This document shows, one piece after another, positions 1 to 12,510 of a DNA stretch of 64,000 nucleotides. Source of the stretch: Marasmius tenuissimus (lineage: Eukaryota > Basidiomycota > Agaricomycetes > Agaricales > Marasmiaceae); contig JAQOTA010000064.1 of the NCBI GenBank assembly GCA_029532415.1, positions 558,001-622,000 on the forward strand, given 5' to 3'. The notes below the pieces were generated by a model. It was not told where the DNA came from and ran no database searches. It saw only the letters and a list, made by a program, of their open reading frames with translations. The first letter of the stretch is position 1, and every line of letters begins with the position of its first letter. The position numbers and the translations under genes were made by a program.

Positions 1-60
1 CGCTTTCTTGACAGCCTCATTCGCGTGAGTCGTTTGGGAGCTGGGAAAAGCTTGAGATGG

Positions 61-1190
61 TAGATATGAACAAGCCGAAATTGGTCTTACCGCGTCGTCC
101 GCGCAGACGACGGTGTAGGTTTCGCAGGAGTGACCTTACGATCTTCTTGCTCGGACTGTTTCTTTGGTTTGTTGGACGTGGCAACAACCCTATCCGTTGT
201 TTGAGTACTCCAACGACAAGTCAGACAATATGTACAAGTGATTCAAGGTATTCACTCTTACCGTCGAGCTGGGGTACTGACCTATTTCAATCAATTCGGA
301 TGGGGTTTCCCGTGTGACCGAAAAATTTTCAGGCGTGAATTCGGATGGCAGGTCGGTGACCGGTGACACCAGCGGAAATTTCGTATGGAACTGTAAGGGA
401 CTCGGCAGGCCGAAGGAGAATCATGGCGGCTAACAGCCGCCACCGGTCAGAATTCGCAGAATACACCAGATTCAGGCCCAAAAATGGCAGAAAGTCCGAT
501 TCCCTGGCTTTGTGGGCCGCCCGAGATCTTGTCACATTTGGGAACATTTCGGATGACCCCCCTGTGACCTAGTGACCATCCGAAAAAAATTCGGATACTG
601 AGGGGTGTGTGACGTGTGACATCCGAATTGATTGAAATAGGTCAGTAGGCTTTTGACCGAGATTTACCCCAGCGGCCTTCGTTCCGAGAGATTTCTGTTC
701 CACTATTTTCGGTTTTGTTTGTGGGCTAGACGCGACGAGCACCTTTTCAGATATTGAATATGAAGATTAGGAAACCAGGTTTACCGCGTTGTCCTCGCAG
801 GAGACGGGGTGGGTTTCGGGAGAGTAGCATTACAATCTTTCAGTTGGGGCTGTTTGTTGGGTCTGTTTGGCGTGATGGTAGCCCTACCCATTGTCTGAGT
901 ACTGAAGGGACAGGTCAAATGACGTGTACAAGTGACTCAAAGGATCAGTTCTTACCCTCGAGCTGTGGCAGGCGTTTTTTCGACATTCACCCCAGCGGCC
1001 TTTGTTCCGAGAGATTCCTGTTCCACTATTTTCGGTCTTGTTCGTGTCCTAGACGCGACGACCGCCTTTCCTTGTGTCTCAAGTCTTCTCAAATATTTGA
1101 AAAACCGAATGTCACTTGTGGGCCAGAAAGATAGACTTACCGTGTCGGGCGCACTGGGGTATCATCACGAGAGTATTCCCTAAGACCATA
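61..1190. repeat. Degenerate tandem repeat of about 310 bp (X-Y-X-Y-X order)
   Basis: Two segment types alternate. Segment X (about 82-276 and 779-973) runs from 'taccgcgt' to 'tcgagctg' and keeps recognisable similarity throughout, including 'gtacaagtga' and 'tttgagtac/tctgagtac'. Segment Y (about 668-741 and 981-1064) starts at 'ccccagcggcct' and ends near 'agacgcgacga', with the shared string 'gttccgagagat'. A third X start may lie near 1135 ('acttaccgtgtcggg'). The two X copies also give parallel short reading frames rich in Arg, but I see no codon-level evidence that these are genes. The copies are old, with clear base differences. The first X-Y junction is split by the MITE at 277-645. 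Confidence 0.7.
277..645. mobile_element. MITE, 369 bp, with 26-bp perfect terminal inverted repeats and TA duplication
   Basis: The left end (277-302, starting CTGACCTATTTCAATC) is the exact reverse complement of the right end (620-645, ending GAAATAGGTCAG). TA precedes the left end (275-276) and follows the right end (646-647), as expected for Tc1/mariner-type insertion. The neighbouring repeat unit gives an empty site: 'gagctgtggcaggcg' near 968 matches the sequence formed by joining 'gagctgggg' to 'taggctttt' across the element. The interior has no transposase frame, so it is non-autonomous. Subterminal copies of 'ttcggatgg' and 'catccgaa' recur inside. Confidence 0.9.
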
Positions 1191-1234
1191 CGACGAGTAT
1201 AGAACACACATACCTCGTTCTTCCGTGTGGGCCA

Positions 1235-3390
1235 TCACATGATCCACAGGTAAATCCACGAGTAAGGGGTCGATGGGGACGCGGGCTGAGAAGTCACAGA
1301 GCAAGATTCGTTGTCCTCCCGTTCCTCCAAACCCCGGTGCTGATCCGAGTCTTCCAAGCCTTCAACGTTGTCCATGTTCTCTAGCTCCACAATCTTTCGA
1401 GCATGAGGATCACCTGAACCAAAAAACAAATTATGCTTGACAAATAAAAGAGAGTGGACGGTACGTACCCCATATCAATTCTAGATACCCATGATCTCGG
1501 GCGTATTGTTTCCCATTAACATCGTAATCTTTGGTGCACAAGTAAGTCTCAACCAGGCTATACTCATCATCAATCCAATCTGATCCCAGCCATGTCTCGA
1601 CCTCCAGCTCAGGTATACCAGACTGTTTCCAATTCTTCTTTGGAATGACGGTCTTTCCTTTTGGGTCCCATGACCAGTAGAAGGGCGGGTCAGGAAGGGG
1701 ATGCGGTATACAGTACATCCCGTCGATGTACTCAACGTGGAGGGGGGGGACAAAGAGGTACGCCGGTGCACAACAGGATGTGAGACTACGTGAGAAGTTG
1801 CCAAGAACAGAAAATCCAACTTCGTCAATAAAATCTTGAGACAAAGATCAGAAAAACGTGAAGACAATGAGATTGAGGATCTGTGGAGCACATACATGTC
1901 AAAATGTCGCTATCCTTTTCAGACTGGCAAAGGTATGCAGCGCGGAGTCGGATTCGGTCCTCCAATGGAAGGCGCAACGAGAAGTATAGGTTGAGTTGGG
2001 TGTTGTGGGTATTGTGGAATTGAAAGTCGACGCGTAAAGGGAGTAGTGGGATCAGAAGAGGAAGAGATGAACAGAACACACACACACCTTTCTCGGAATA
2101 ATCAACATTGATGTTGTGACCGCGATTCTCAAAACACCACTCAGGGCGTGGAGTGGAAGGGAACTGGGCAAGAATTTCACCTCCCCAGTCCACGACGGCT
2201 CCGAATGTCAATTGGCTGTGGCTTATATAATCTGACAGGTCTCCTCCCGATGTTTCTCCCAATGATGCAATCAGGTACACGAAGTCACCGAAAGCGGTTT
2301 CAAAGTAAGTGGTGATCTCGTCGACATCGAGTTCGGGAAGTGGGGTTAGTGCACAGTAGTAGTCTTCATCTGGCTGTTCAATGGAGGCAGAAGCATCGTA
2401 GTTCCAAGACCGTGTTTTGAGGTTGAATGTCCAATCCACCCACTCCGACGAAACCTGTTGTGCTATTTTTAGCTCGTCAAGACTCGGGTTGGCCAACTCA
2501 CCGGAATACCCAGCGATTTGTCGGCACAGAGCGCGGAAATTGCAACTTCCTGAAGGCACTTTCAGGGATGTTTGGATGCAGTTTGAAATACTTACTTTTG
2601 TATACCATAGGTATTGAAATACAAGTTCCTCTGTCCGGAAATACCGATCGGTAAACTCGTCTCCATTGACTAAATCTAGGTCCCTCAAGATGTGAGCCCC
2701 GAGTACCAGCCCAGTCACAAGAGGCTTCGCACCGTCATGCAAGATGAATGTCGGCACCTCCGCCGTCATCAATCCCAACATCTGAACGACTCGCAGCGTC
2801 CTAGGCTTGCCATCTGAGGTGACCAGCCTACCTGAACCAACTGGAGTCTTACCTGTGGGCTGAAAAAGCCTTATAGAACTCTGCCCACAACTAAAGCACT
2901 GGATATCATTCTAATGCTCAATGACTAGTCAAGATTGCACTCACCAGACGTGTAGTCTCCTTATCCTTCGTAACTTTTGGCTCGAAACTCATCACCGTAA
3001 CCGTGTAGTTGTGTGGGTAAAGTGTGGCAGTGTGAAACTTCTTCACTACCGCGACTCTTGTTCCTCCACTGTTCTGAGATAATCTGTTGTTTATCAGGAG
3101 CTCGCTCTCCCTGATCACCACCTCCATCTCCCGCGACCAGGTTTGCTCTCGAAGTAGAACATCGCTCTCAAAAATCTCCCTATACCGTTTCTGTCTCGGC
3201 TGAAAACCGGATGTTGCGAGTTGATTCATGATTCAAAGTGTATGGTACGTACCATGACTCGATTCTCATCTTCCTCCCGGCAGGTCGTACAACTGATGTA
3301 GTTTTGATGAACATCGCCTTCGACATTGTGGAAGCTACTCCCGGGACCGATTTGTGTATTCTTGGCACCTGCGAAGAACATAGAAGACAT
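1235..3390 (-). CDS. Five-exon gene of unknown function, 633 residues, member of a local family
   Basis: I do not recognise a named domain. Exons by splice signals and frame: 3390-3253, 3199-2945, 2859-1896, 1834-1469 and 1413-1235. The sum is 1902 nt, exactly 634 codons with stop. Introns are 53, 85, 61 and 55 bp with GTACGT, GTGAGT, GTATGT and GTACGT donors and AG acceptors. The start MSSMFFAGAK is followed by the polar stretch IGPGSSFHNVEGDVHQNY. The middle is acidic and aromatic; the C-terminal third has FYWSWDPKGK and LIWG at an exon junction. Two decayed paralogues at 34.0-35.8 kb share the phase-1 intron before 'IDEVGF' and the LIWG splice point, which supports the model. In the relative at 34.7 kb an extra intron lies near the place where this copy reads through 'SEKGVCVF', so a fifth intron has either been lost here or is missed. 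No signal peptide or membrane helix is evident. Confidence 0.72.
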
Positions 3391-5799
3391 AGTTGAGTGA
3401 TGGAGGCAAGGGGGGTGGGGGAAGGAAGCTCGAGAAACACCTCAGCGTCGTCCGTATATATGACGATGTGCTCTCACAGCCTCATCTCCCTGTTTCGAGG
3501 GTGACGGGCCAGTTGAGCGTCTACATTCATTGCATGACAACCGGGAACCATACCCTCAATCAATTTGTGGCCTCTTTCTCACAGACGTTGTATTGGGCGA
3601 AGCGTGGATATGATTGGTAAGCGCTTGAGCACAAAGAAGGATCATCGGAATTCTGATCGCGCTGAATACAGCGTCTGCGTCAATACAAGACCCAAAGGAG
3701 GATTTAGGAGTGCAATTCACTCGCTGCTGTTCAGCTCCAGCTTTGTATTGAGCGGAGTCTTTTTCTACCAAGCCATTTTGATATGTATCCCCATATTAAG
3801 AAATATCACTGTGTACTCGTGAGAAGGTGAGATAAATATCAAAACCGACCAAAGGAACGATCGGATGCGGGTACCCATAGGCTAGACAGAAGGCTAGCGC
3901 TGCTGAAAACATATGACACAAAGTCAATCAGGTCCTGGATTCCAATATGCATTGAACAGTCTGGAGAAGGGATCAACTCTATACCCTATCAACGCCGGTA
4001 ATAATGTGCTTTATGCGAGTAAAGAGGTACAAAACGGGCATTCGAGAGATATGCCACTTCATTCCTACCCGAAGTATCTCAAAAGACAACACGCTCTGTT
4101 AAATCGCGCATACCAGCAGCTTTAGACTTGGTATCAAAACCCCCCACCATGAGATCAAGTTATGGGCCAGATCCATTGAGAAGGAATCAAAGTCCTCGAG
4201 TTGTGATTCAACAAAGATGGTGGGGGAAGAAAACACTTGAGGAATGTCGACGATGAATCGGTCGAGGGGCCAGAAAAGTTATAAAGCACGCTTTGACCAT
4301 ATTGCACGCACTTTTGTTATAGACCACTAATTAACACTGGATTATCGCGATTCGTCGAGTGACCAAGAAAACCGTTCTGTTTGTGAGTAGCCATAAGTTG
4401 AGATAACACTAAAACCACGCTCAGTTAAGCACGACGTGCTAAAGCAGTACCTCTCGGGATTATGTTGCTTGACGAGTATCGAGAGAGTGGCTACATAAAC
4501 AGGTGCGTAGCCTATTTGAATAAAGAAAGAATTACCCGCAGGGTGGAGCTAGGATTGTAACGAGCAACGGGGTTTTTACTTTTCTCGGAATACGATTGTG
4601 GCTAGGAGAAATGATCTTTCTCAATCGTCCTCGTCCCAAGCCTCATCCGTGTTGCTCGCTACTAAACAAACCGCGGGGTAAGTAACTTTAATCGATATAG
4701 AAGCCAAGACCGGAACGAAATGAGGGGAAATGAGGTTGGGTGGGCAACGCGCAAACCTAGAATATATGATTTACACGATTATTCCGGCGTTGAATCATCA
4801 GGACCTCGATACCTAAAGTCAAAAGAATCAGCGAATCCGAGGTTCCATATCCAACCACCCAATGTGAGAGCACATTTGGTTTTGTCTCATTGAGACTGGA
4901 CCACCGAGCCGCGTCGACATCCTCTGGAATTTGTATGCCATTCGTCGAGATGCGAAATTCTGTCCTTCCTGGTGATCCAAGCTACATGTTCTGAGAGTTC
5001 GGCGTGATGCACAAGTTGCGGACACAGTACACACTGGTCTGTGTGGTGACCAATACACATACTTGATTTTGGATTTGACATACATAGAACAATCGTGGTT
5101 GAGGGCCTACGAAGAAACGGCAAGGATCTAGTGAAGCGCCCATTCGTTGCGCCGCTGTACAACGGACCTTCGTTCTCACCTGTGATACAGGTAACTTTTC
5201 CAAAGCAGGTCCATTACTTCCAGTAACCCAATGAGTTGTTGGAGATCGTCGAAAAGATTTTCGGAACGGAAAATAGTTGTAGGTTTGCAAATACGAGTTA
5301 AGGGTTCGAAACACTATGATAGTTGTTAAGGACACGCATTGAGCAAGTGGGCGATTTGGAGTACTCTACGGTTCCGGAGAACTTGATTGGCCCAGAGTTT
5401 GGAGCCCAAAGTTCCTCACTCGGACTACCTTCTTGCTGTCCTCGCCCAGACCAAAATCTCTGAGCAATGTATTGAGGGTACGCCCTAATCGAACATTGAT
5501 TTCGCCAAAGGTAGTGAATTGAACTAGAAAATATGTACATTTACGGTATCTATCTAGGATCCTTCAATGTGATTACGCCAGATAGGATCGTCTCCCTCCA
5601 CACAAAGTACGCACTCGGCATGACGGTGTACTCGCATTTCCTCATGATATCTGCAAATATGAATGCTTATCGATATGGGAAAGCTGAGAGTCATCAAGAA
5701 AATGTACGTACTACGCGTACCGACAATCAGACTGACTGCAGAGCGTCTCCTGGCGAGAAAAGGGATCATCCGGCCTCGAAAGCAATCACCCAGCTAGGT
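3391..5799. other. Intergenic stretch with no supportable gene
   Basis: Only short overlapping frames on both strands (all under about 120 codons) with no recognisable motif or consistent splice pattern. I see no LTR, terminal inverted repeat or RNA gene. The stretch just upstream of 3390 is presumably the promoter of the minus-strand gene. Confidence 0.5.
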
Positions 5800-5801
5800 A
5801 T

Positions 5802-7115
5802 TCAGGCTATGAGGTACATACGCCCAGCTTGCGAGGCTGGTAATACCTGGCCAAGGATCTTGTAAGCTGAAGCGAACAAAAGCGATCGGAGAGACCTATA
5901 CATACCCCTTAGTCCGTTGGTATCCAGCGGGTCGTATGAGTTCATAGGTCGACTGACCTGGTTCTGTTCGTCCGATGCGTATTTTTTAGAGATCCTTGAT
6001 AAGTGGGGCTGGGTATATGAGCTGAATGGTCGGATGATATGACAGGGAAAACCCACTGACTTGTGCAATGAGGATCTGCATGGCGAACAAGCGTAAATCT
6101 CCGTTTCGTTCACGCCTGAGGCGTAACTTCACACATTGAACGGGATCAATGATACATTGGTGTCTCATGGGCGGCAAGGGAGGAAGCACCCTTAAAGGGT
6201 AAGGAGCCTTCTTGCTTCTGGTCGGCCGTGATGAGAGGAGCTTGCAAGTAACAACCTAGTAACGGAGCATATAAGAATGAATTCAAGAAAAACCAAAAAA
6301 AGACGCACCTTCAATCTATTCTCAACCATACCGGTGCCGTCTCTATGGTGTGTTCTCTCCTCTAAACGACGACTTGCGATCAATGTAGACGAAATTTTTA
6401 ATTGGCTATCACGAGTCCTATATAAGCAGAAGATGAGATGATCAGTGATGTGCAGGAACAGAAAGGACGACATACCTGGAGAGCCGGAAGGCATGCCCGT
6501 GTTCTCCCATTATTCTCAATCAAAGACAGTGCACAGAGCGCCTGGGTGCGGGGTATTTGAGAACCGTAGTGATGGTGGAAGGCATGCATGGACGCACTCG
6601 TGCTGGAGGGCTACCCGGTTACAGATGCGGTCGATGGTGTGTTTGAAATACCTGAGAGCGCCATGTGCCGAGTGGATTTGAGATCTCAGGCCGTCTTCTC
6701 AAGATGCTGTGGATTGTACTCACATTGGCGTTTTCTCTACCGCGCCAAGAGGAACAATATAAATGGTCAGCACTGCGAGGAAGCAGCATAGAGAAAGGAG
6801 ACGTACAGATCGGGTTCTCTCTGACGATGCAACACCTCAAGGCCTTGCATACGACTGGCCCAGCGAGTCAAAAGTTATCTGAACATCAAAGACGATCATA
6901 ATGGCGTTTATCAGCCTCCATCTGTTGGATCCCAACCTTCCAAATTCTCTTCCTTTATCGACATGTTTCCGACGCTTTCTATTCGAGGTACCAATGGGGC
7001 GAAGGGATGGGATGATGGTGGTTGAAGAACAGGTTTGAGCAGAGTTTGAAAAGGCTGCCTCGAGGCACAAGGTTATCTCGTAAATCGAAGCACTTGTCTT
7101 GACACATACCCTCAT
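5802..7115 (-). CDS. Possible multi-exon gene, unresolved
   Basis: Several minus-strand blocks stay open between plausible splice sites. One runs from about 6440 to 6306 after an acceptor ending in TATATAG. The next starts near 6247 after a GTGCGT...ACTAG intron and reads through PPLPPMRHQC to about 6057, ending at a GTCAGT donor. Short blocks at about 5960-5800 include SYDPLDTNGL. I cannot fix a start, a full chain or any domain, and one candidate junction gives an immediate stop. It may be a decayed gene or chance. Confidence 0.22.
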
Positions 7116-7424
7116 TAAAAACCGACTCCTCGGGGTTTCAAGGTAAGTCTCTCCAATGGTGAATTGGCCTCAGTAGTAGAGGTCTCCTGTTTGTGTTGAG
7201 ATGGTGCTGGAAGCTGGAGGAATCCGATGGACCACGGTTGGCGTCGTGAAGGTAAGTACATAAGTCTAATCATCTTGTCTTACTAATCATCAACACGACT
7301 CAACCCCTCTATACTGCTCTATGCTTCTGGTGATACTCTCGTAATGAAGAGATGCGTGGAAAATCAACCGTAAATCCCCCTCCAATATTCTGATGACCCG
7401 CATTTGGTCCCCTACTGATGATTG

Positions 7425-7715
7425 TTAGAATCGGGATAGGCCATTTATCTGAGGAGGAGCACTCCCGAATTGCAGGTATGAGTTGCAGTACATCACAATC
7501 AGAGGGCGAGCCGGGTCACCGCAAGTTAGCAGTCTATTGTCGACATTTTGAGCCATAGGGAGAGTGGTCAAGGGTTCATATTGATTATTTCCTTTCAGGG
7601 CCTCCACCATTTGCACAGTGAAGATAGTGTCCGGGGAAACAACGATGTGAGTGGATGATAATTCTGGTAAGCCAAGCCAAGTATCTTGTGGCCGAAACCC
7701 TTGAGAAACTTTCAT
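7425..7715 (-). CDS. Hypothetical 96-codon open frame, possibly one exon
   Basis: The frame has balanced composition and looks protein-like (for example THIVVSPDTIFTVQMVEAL and LIVMYCNSYLQFG), unlike the short Arg- or Ser-rich chance frames around it. No neighbouring exon could be joined with confidence and no domain is recognised. It lies on the opposite strand to the decayed membrane-protein gene that follows. Confidence 0.3.
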   Translation of the reverse strand: MKVSQGFRPQDTWLGLPELSSTHIVVSPDTIFTVQMVEALKGNNQYEPLTTLPMAQNVDNRLLTCGDPARPLIVMYCNSYLQFGSAPPQINGLSRF

Positions 7716-8039
7716 ATACTTGGAAAGTGCCGAGTTTGATTATCTTTCGGTTAAAAGAAAGGAAAACCCCAAATTGGTCGGAGAGACGCTCATGCCTTGA
7801 AGTGGCTCTCCAGAAAGGAAACCACAGTATGAATCAGAAGAACATGTCTTCCATTCTGGACCCCTTGGTGTAGCCGTACCACCTGTTTTGTACTCAGCGA
7901 TGACAACACGAAGATTCAGTGCTAAATCATCAAATCATGGGATCGAGAGACATGGAACACGGGGCGCACGCTTTGTCATCGCAAATAAACGACAACTTAT
8001 AAGTGTTCTTGACTCTGTCTTTACGCGGGTATGGTACTG

Positions 8040-9517
8040 TGAGACGTCAAGGCCATCATAGTACAAGCTGTATGATAGGCAAGTATAGCTCAGTAAAGCC
8101 GACTGAAGCAAGAGTGAAACCAGGCTCAGCTGTTCCTCTACGGTCAGTACACTGGGTTATTCCTGATAAAACAGACGGCTTCTTAGCCTGCTTTCCTCAT
8201 TCCAGGAAGCAATACCGTACTTTTTCTCATCGGGATCTGACTATTGTTGCGCCGGAGCCGCCGTCATGCCGTAACCTTCCATATTGTATTGACTAGTGTT
8301 TTGTTCTCGCTTGCGACCATAGTAGCAGTGACCTTGACCGTACAAACAAGCGCCATGATGGGGCAATGGGACATGGTCAATATATCTGCATGCAGGTACA
8401 AAAATGCATCCTCAGTTCTCTGCCTACAGCTCAGACACCCCTTTTAATATCTGAGCAGTTCCATTGTCTATGTGGCATTACAGCTTGTTGAGTAAGTGAG
8501 GAGAGAACTCAAAGTTCAGACAGGCTAACGTCATCATAGCCTCATTGCGCTTGTCATCTTGGTGGGTTATATCTTCTCTTGGATGGTTCGACGGTGCTGA
8601 ACTCTATCAAGGTCTACCGTTGCTACCATATTTGCAACCATCGTGCCAAATTTATTGTTGCGCCAGTGTTCTTTATCATCGTGGAGACTGGTAAATGAAG
8701 TTTGACTACCCTTGGACTTGTTTGATGGCCAACACCAAAACACAGGATCTTATTTTACCGGGCTCAAATCTATGACCAAATCTTCGTGGGCCGCCAATGC
8801 GTCAAACCTTCCCAAAATTTTCTTGGTCACCTTCTCCATCCCTTGGTTTGCACAATCATCGCCAATCTGTTGCTTACCTCGACGATTGGTGCAGAATTTC
8901 AGGAAATTCACTTTCTCTAGCTGACCATAAATCCTCCAGCCATCAAAATTTGGTTGACCGTGTGTAAGCTTGACACGGCGTCCGGCTGTCCATCTTACAA
9001 TCATGTTATCGCCATATTATGAGTGGTGAATAGAAATTAAGTAAAGTTGTTCACTGACCTTCCGATTGTGCAGGGTTGAGTCTGGGTTTCTTTTGATCAT
9101 TGTTTGGGCAATCTTTACTGGTCTGTTGCTTGATAACAATGCCCATGGTGGCAAATGGGCCACCGCTGTTTCTGTAATGGGTGCCATACTGCCCCAGATG
9201 GCGGTAAGCTCTTTTTCACAGTTGAATCTGAGCCCTCTGAGTATGTATCACTACAGGCACTTGTACCCCTCTTGATCATTATCCGAATTGGGCTTGGACA
9301 TTCATTTGAGGAAGAACGGTCCCGTACCATGGCCACAAATAGTGGTACATTGAATGTTGGAGGGCGCTGCTGCCCCCCTCAAACCAGCAGTCATCTGTCA
9401 ACTGCTCGATCCTCAGAAGAGAATGCTGTGATGGACATCTCCCTACAACACTTTCGGCATTCCCATGATGAGGAAAGTGTCGGTGGCAATAAGCCAGAAG
9501 GGTTGTCAGCACTATAA
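8040..9517 (+). pseudogene. Decayed multi-exon gene for a multi-pass membrane protein
   Basis: Successive plus-strand blocks read as hydrophobic segments separated by small introns. The block near 8290-8395 includes FSLATIVAVTLTVQTSAMM. The block ending at 8692 includes VYRCYHICNHRAKFIVAPVF before a GTAAAT donor. Near 8760-8890 is CTIIANLLLTSTIGAEF. At 9074-9203 is LLIIVWAIFTGLLLDNNAHG up to a GTAAGC donor; the last exon (about 9256-9517) starts ALVPLLIIIRIGLGHSFEEE and ends in a polar tail. Order and spacing of helices, and the short conserved (R/K)-x-Y-R-C-Y step, resemble the many seven-helix-like hypothetical membrane proteins of agaricomycetes. Frame breaks between blocks (stops near 8450 and 9020) suggest a pseudogene. 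Substrate or ligand unknown. Confidence 0.45.
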
Positions 9518-11529
9518 ATCAAATATCTGTGGCTTGCAGATAGCCTTATGGAACTATAGTGATCAATGACCAAACCCCTCACCTATGATAATGACTGTAA
9601 TGCTCAAAAGACGTACAGGAAATCCTGCTAATGCTGGTTGAGTTTAGAACAGCCATATGTGTTTCTATAGCGCCCTGAGGGTTGGTACATTGCCGATAGC
9701 CGCCGACTATTTTATCAAACCACTCCTATAATTCTACCAACGATGACACGGTCTGGGCGTACCTGGCATCGCTTGTAATACAGAACCAGAGAGGGATCAA
9801 CAACTAAGTTTCATTGTTTCTATTTTCCCGTTGTGTCTCTCTTCCACCAGTTACAACTCGTGGCCTCCCCATTTTTTCACACGTGTCACCCCTCGGTAGT
9901 CAGGATTATTCAGTGATGGTACCAGCTAGCTGCTAAGGACACTACATCTAACATCACTTCCCAAATGAAAGCCAATAAGCCTGTAGGAAACTACTGTAAG
10001 TCAGCTCAAACACCGCCATAGTATCCATGCCTGGAATGTATCTCGCTATAAGTAACTTGAAGTTGAGCAATACGGAGCATCACCTTCCAGTGTGAATTCA
10101 AATTGCTTGGGAGTATCCGAAACCAAACACATCCTCCAGGACGTTCTGAGGGTGCAGCAGATACTCCACCCCTGATTATGATGGAATCTGACCATTTCTG
10201 ATAAATGGGAGTAGGGAGCTTCCCTTACTGTTATGGATCCTACAGGGCACATTGAGCCACAGAGCACGGCTATACATATGTAGACCTTAACATGAGAAAC
10301 TGAACCATGTAGGCTATCTTGACTCCTTCCCCATTGCAATTTTTACCATCCTTCTCCATGGCTCTTGATTCAAGGGTGTTTGTATCAGTGGTCTTCGCCA
10401 CCTCAGTAATAAGTGAGATCTGATGGCGACTTAGGCTGCTGGCGCAAAACCGCCATGGCCTCAAATGATGTCATGCAGCACGGCCACAGCCGTGATCAGC
10501 ATTGCACAGTCTCCCCAAGAAGCCCCGCAAAAAATGGGTTTTCCAGCTCATAGATTCTCATAGATCGCAATGTCAATGACGGTATTCAATACATGCCTGC
10601 CATAGTCATTGAATTCGGTAACAGGTATACTCAAAATCAAATCTAAGTTGCTTTGACCGGAATTTCGGAGATATTGGAAATTCCTTTCTTCTTTATCAAT
10701 GAGTTCCACCAATAGTACAACATAGTTCTAAATAAATAACCTTGCCTCATTCAGAGTTGAGAGACCTGAACTGGAGGTCGGCGCAAGTGTTGCAGAGGAA
10801 AAGGTTGAGCTTGTCTCTTCGGTGGTCAAAGCCATGGGGCAAGTCAAAGCCGAGCAGCAGAGTCATCAACTTAAATACAAACACGTTCGTTTCCCGTGTT
10901 ATTCTTTCACGCACCACCATGACAATAACAAGCCTAAACGGAAATTTGTTCCCTTTCTCGTCCTTTTCTAATGTCTTGTGGCCAAAGACAATTTGAGTTC
11001 CTGTAGTCCCTGAGCAGGTTTTACGTGGGGTGGGCATTGAGATATCAAACATGTCAGGGTTTCTGAGAAATGAGCACTGGGTCAATGATAGGTACGTGCC
11101 TCCTCTACCTTTATACTTCTGTACTAATTTATGCTTGCGTGTAGGCTTGAACGAACAACTACACCTTTTGTGAAAAGGATGGCACACCCGGGAGAGATGT
11201 GATATATGGTGAATCTATTCAGGAAGGGAACGGTATGGTTGAAGAAGTGGGAGGGGGTGACACCACTCTCCATTCAGCATTCAGGTACCGAAAACTCTTC
11301 CAAACCACCTCAAAGCTCTTCAAACTCTCCTCAAACACCTCTTAATCCACCTCAATCCACCTTCAAGTGATTAGTGGCCAAAATGCCTCCCGAAGACGCC
11401 GATCTCCCCATCCTTTGCCTAACATTTACTTTCTATACACGATAACTCGAGCGTGTGTCATTCAGTTACCAAGTGGCTGTAATAACGATTACATCGCCCT
11501 CGAGTTATTTTTCAAGCTGGTCGAGATAA
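9518..11529. other. Stretch with one weak minus-strand ORF, otherwise empty
   Basis: The only frame of note is minus strand 11187-10747 (146 codons), which includes FDISMPTPRKTCSGTTGTQI but has no recognised domain and no clear start. The rest has no supported coding, RNA or repeat feature. The short reiterated string around 11285-11365 (cctcaaa, ccacctcaa, ccacctt) is low complexity. The D retroelement remnant begins abruptly at about 11530. Confidence 0.35.
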
Positions 11530-12145
11530 CCATCAACCATGGATCAGATCTGAGAAGAAGCTGCTTCATCCCTAAAACGTGCAGCAGAAACCATGAAACA
11601 CTTCTATGATTTAAACCGGTCTGAATCTAGGGAATATGAAGAAGGTGACCAAGTCTATGTTGAGGCCACAAACATATCCAGTAAATGTCCGGCCAAGAAA
11701 CTTGATAACAAACGACATGGTCCTTTCAAAGTGTTGAAAAATATTGGTCCTTCATTGTACAAACTTGAACTTCTAAATACTTGGAAGATACATCCAGTCT
11801 TCAATGAAGCTCTCCTTACTCTGTACCATCCTCCCGAATTCCCCTCACAAGAGAAACCTTCTCCCCCCCCTCCTATCAAAGCAGATGGCGGGAAAGAATA
11901 TGAAGTTGAAGAGATTGTAGATAGTCAACTGAATGATAAAGGAAAGATAGAATACTATGTCAGTTGGAAGGGTTATCTAGTTGAGGAAAATACTTGGGAA
12001 CCCATAAGTAATTTAAAGAATGCAAAAGAAGCGATTGCGGACTTTCATAGAATGAATCCTACGGCTCCAAAGCCAAAGAACTTTCGATATTTAGTTATGT
12101 ACACATTACTATATCCTACCTCTCAAATAACAGGAAAACGATCCT
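11530..12145 (+). pseudogene. Element D, left part: 3' end of gypsy pol (integrase C-terminus plus chromodomain)
   Basis: Plus-strand remnant of a Ty3/gypsy chromovirus. The integrase linker (ASSLKRAAETMKHFYD) and GPY/F-type module (KRHGPFKVLKNIGPSLYKLE) are followed by a chromodomain with EYEVEEIVDSQL, EYYVSWKGY and ENTWEPISNLKNA. The frame has a TGA at 11551-11553 where Arg is expected. The apparent stop at 12151 lies in inserted element C. Skipping C (12146-32652) and one copy of its target duplication, the frame continues from 32658 as S-H-H-E-D-V-I-L-R-G-G-N-V-M, a typical gypsy pol C-terminus that runs into the polypurine tract. The 5' part of D (LTR, gag, protease, RT) is absent, so D was truncated before or after C inserted. 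Confidence 0.85.
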
Positions 12146-12510
12146 TGTCATGAAGTGCTGAGCGTCTAGCAGAGACGGCAGAGGCAGAGAGCGGTGGTAG
12201 CAGGCTTGGAGAGGAGCAGCGGGCTTGACTCAGACAGAAATACGGCAGAAACTGGTCCCAACGACAAGTTAGATCTATTGTAGAGAAGGAAAGCAAAGGA
12301 GACTGTACTACTCACCTGGTCCCAACGACAAGAGGTCAAGATGAGGGACCAGGTGAATTCTAGCTAGCTTATATACCTATCCTACAGTCAGAGCTGGAGT
12401 CAGAGTGGCTACCTATGAGTCGTGTATGAGTAAGTATGAGTCAAGGATGAATAAGGAATGAGTCAATATGAGATAATGGAATGGCTGCGCGATGTGGGTT
12501 AAGGCTGCGC
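12146..12510 (-). repeat. Element C 3' LTR, truncated
   Basis: Matches 17936-18160 joined to 32393-32532, including 'gtgctgagcgtct', 'gctagcttatatacc' and 'gtgggttaaggctgcgc'. It ends abruptly inside the LTR and overlaps the truncated end of the pol frame (stop at 12499-12501 lies in LTR sequence). Confidence 0.88.
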
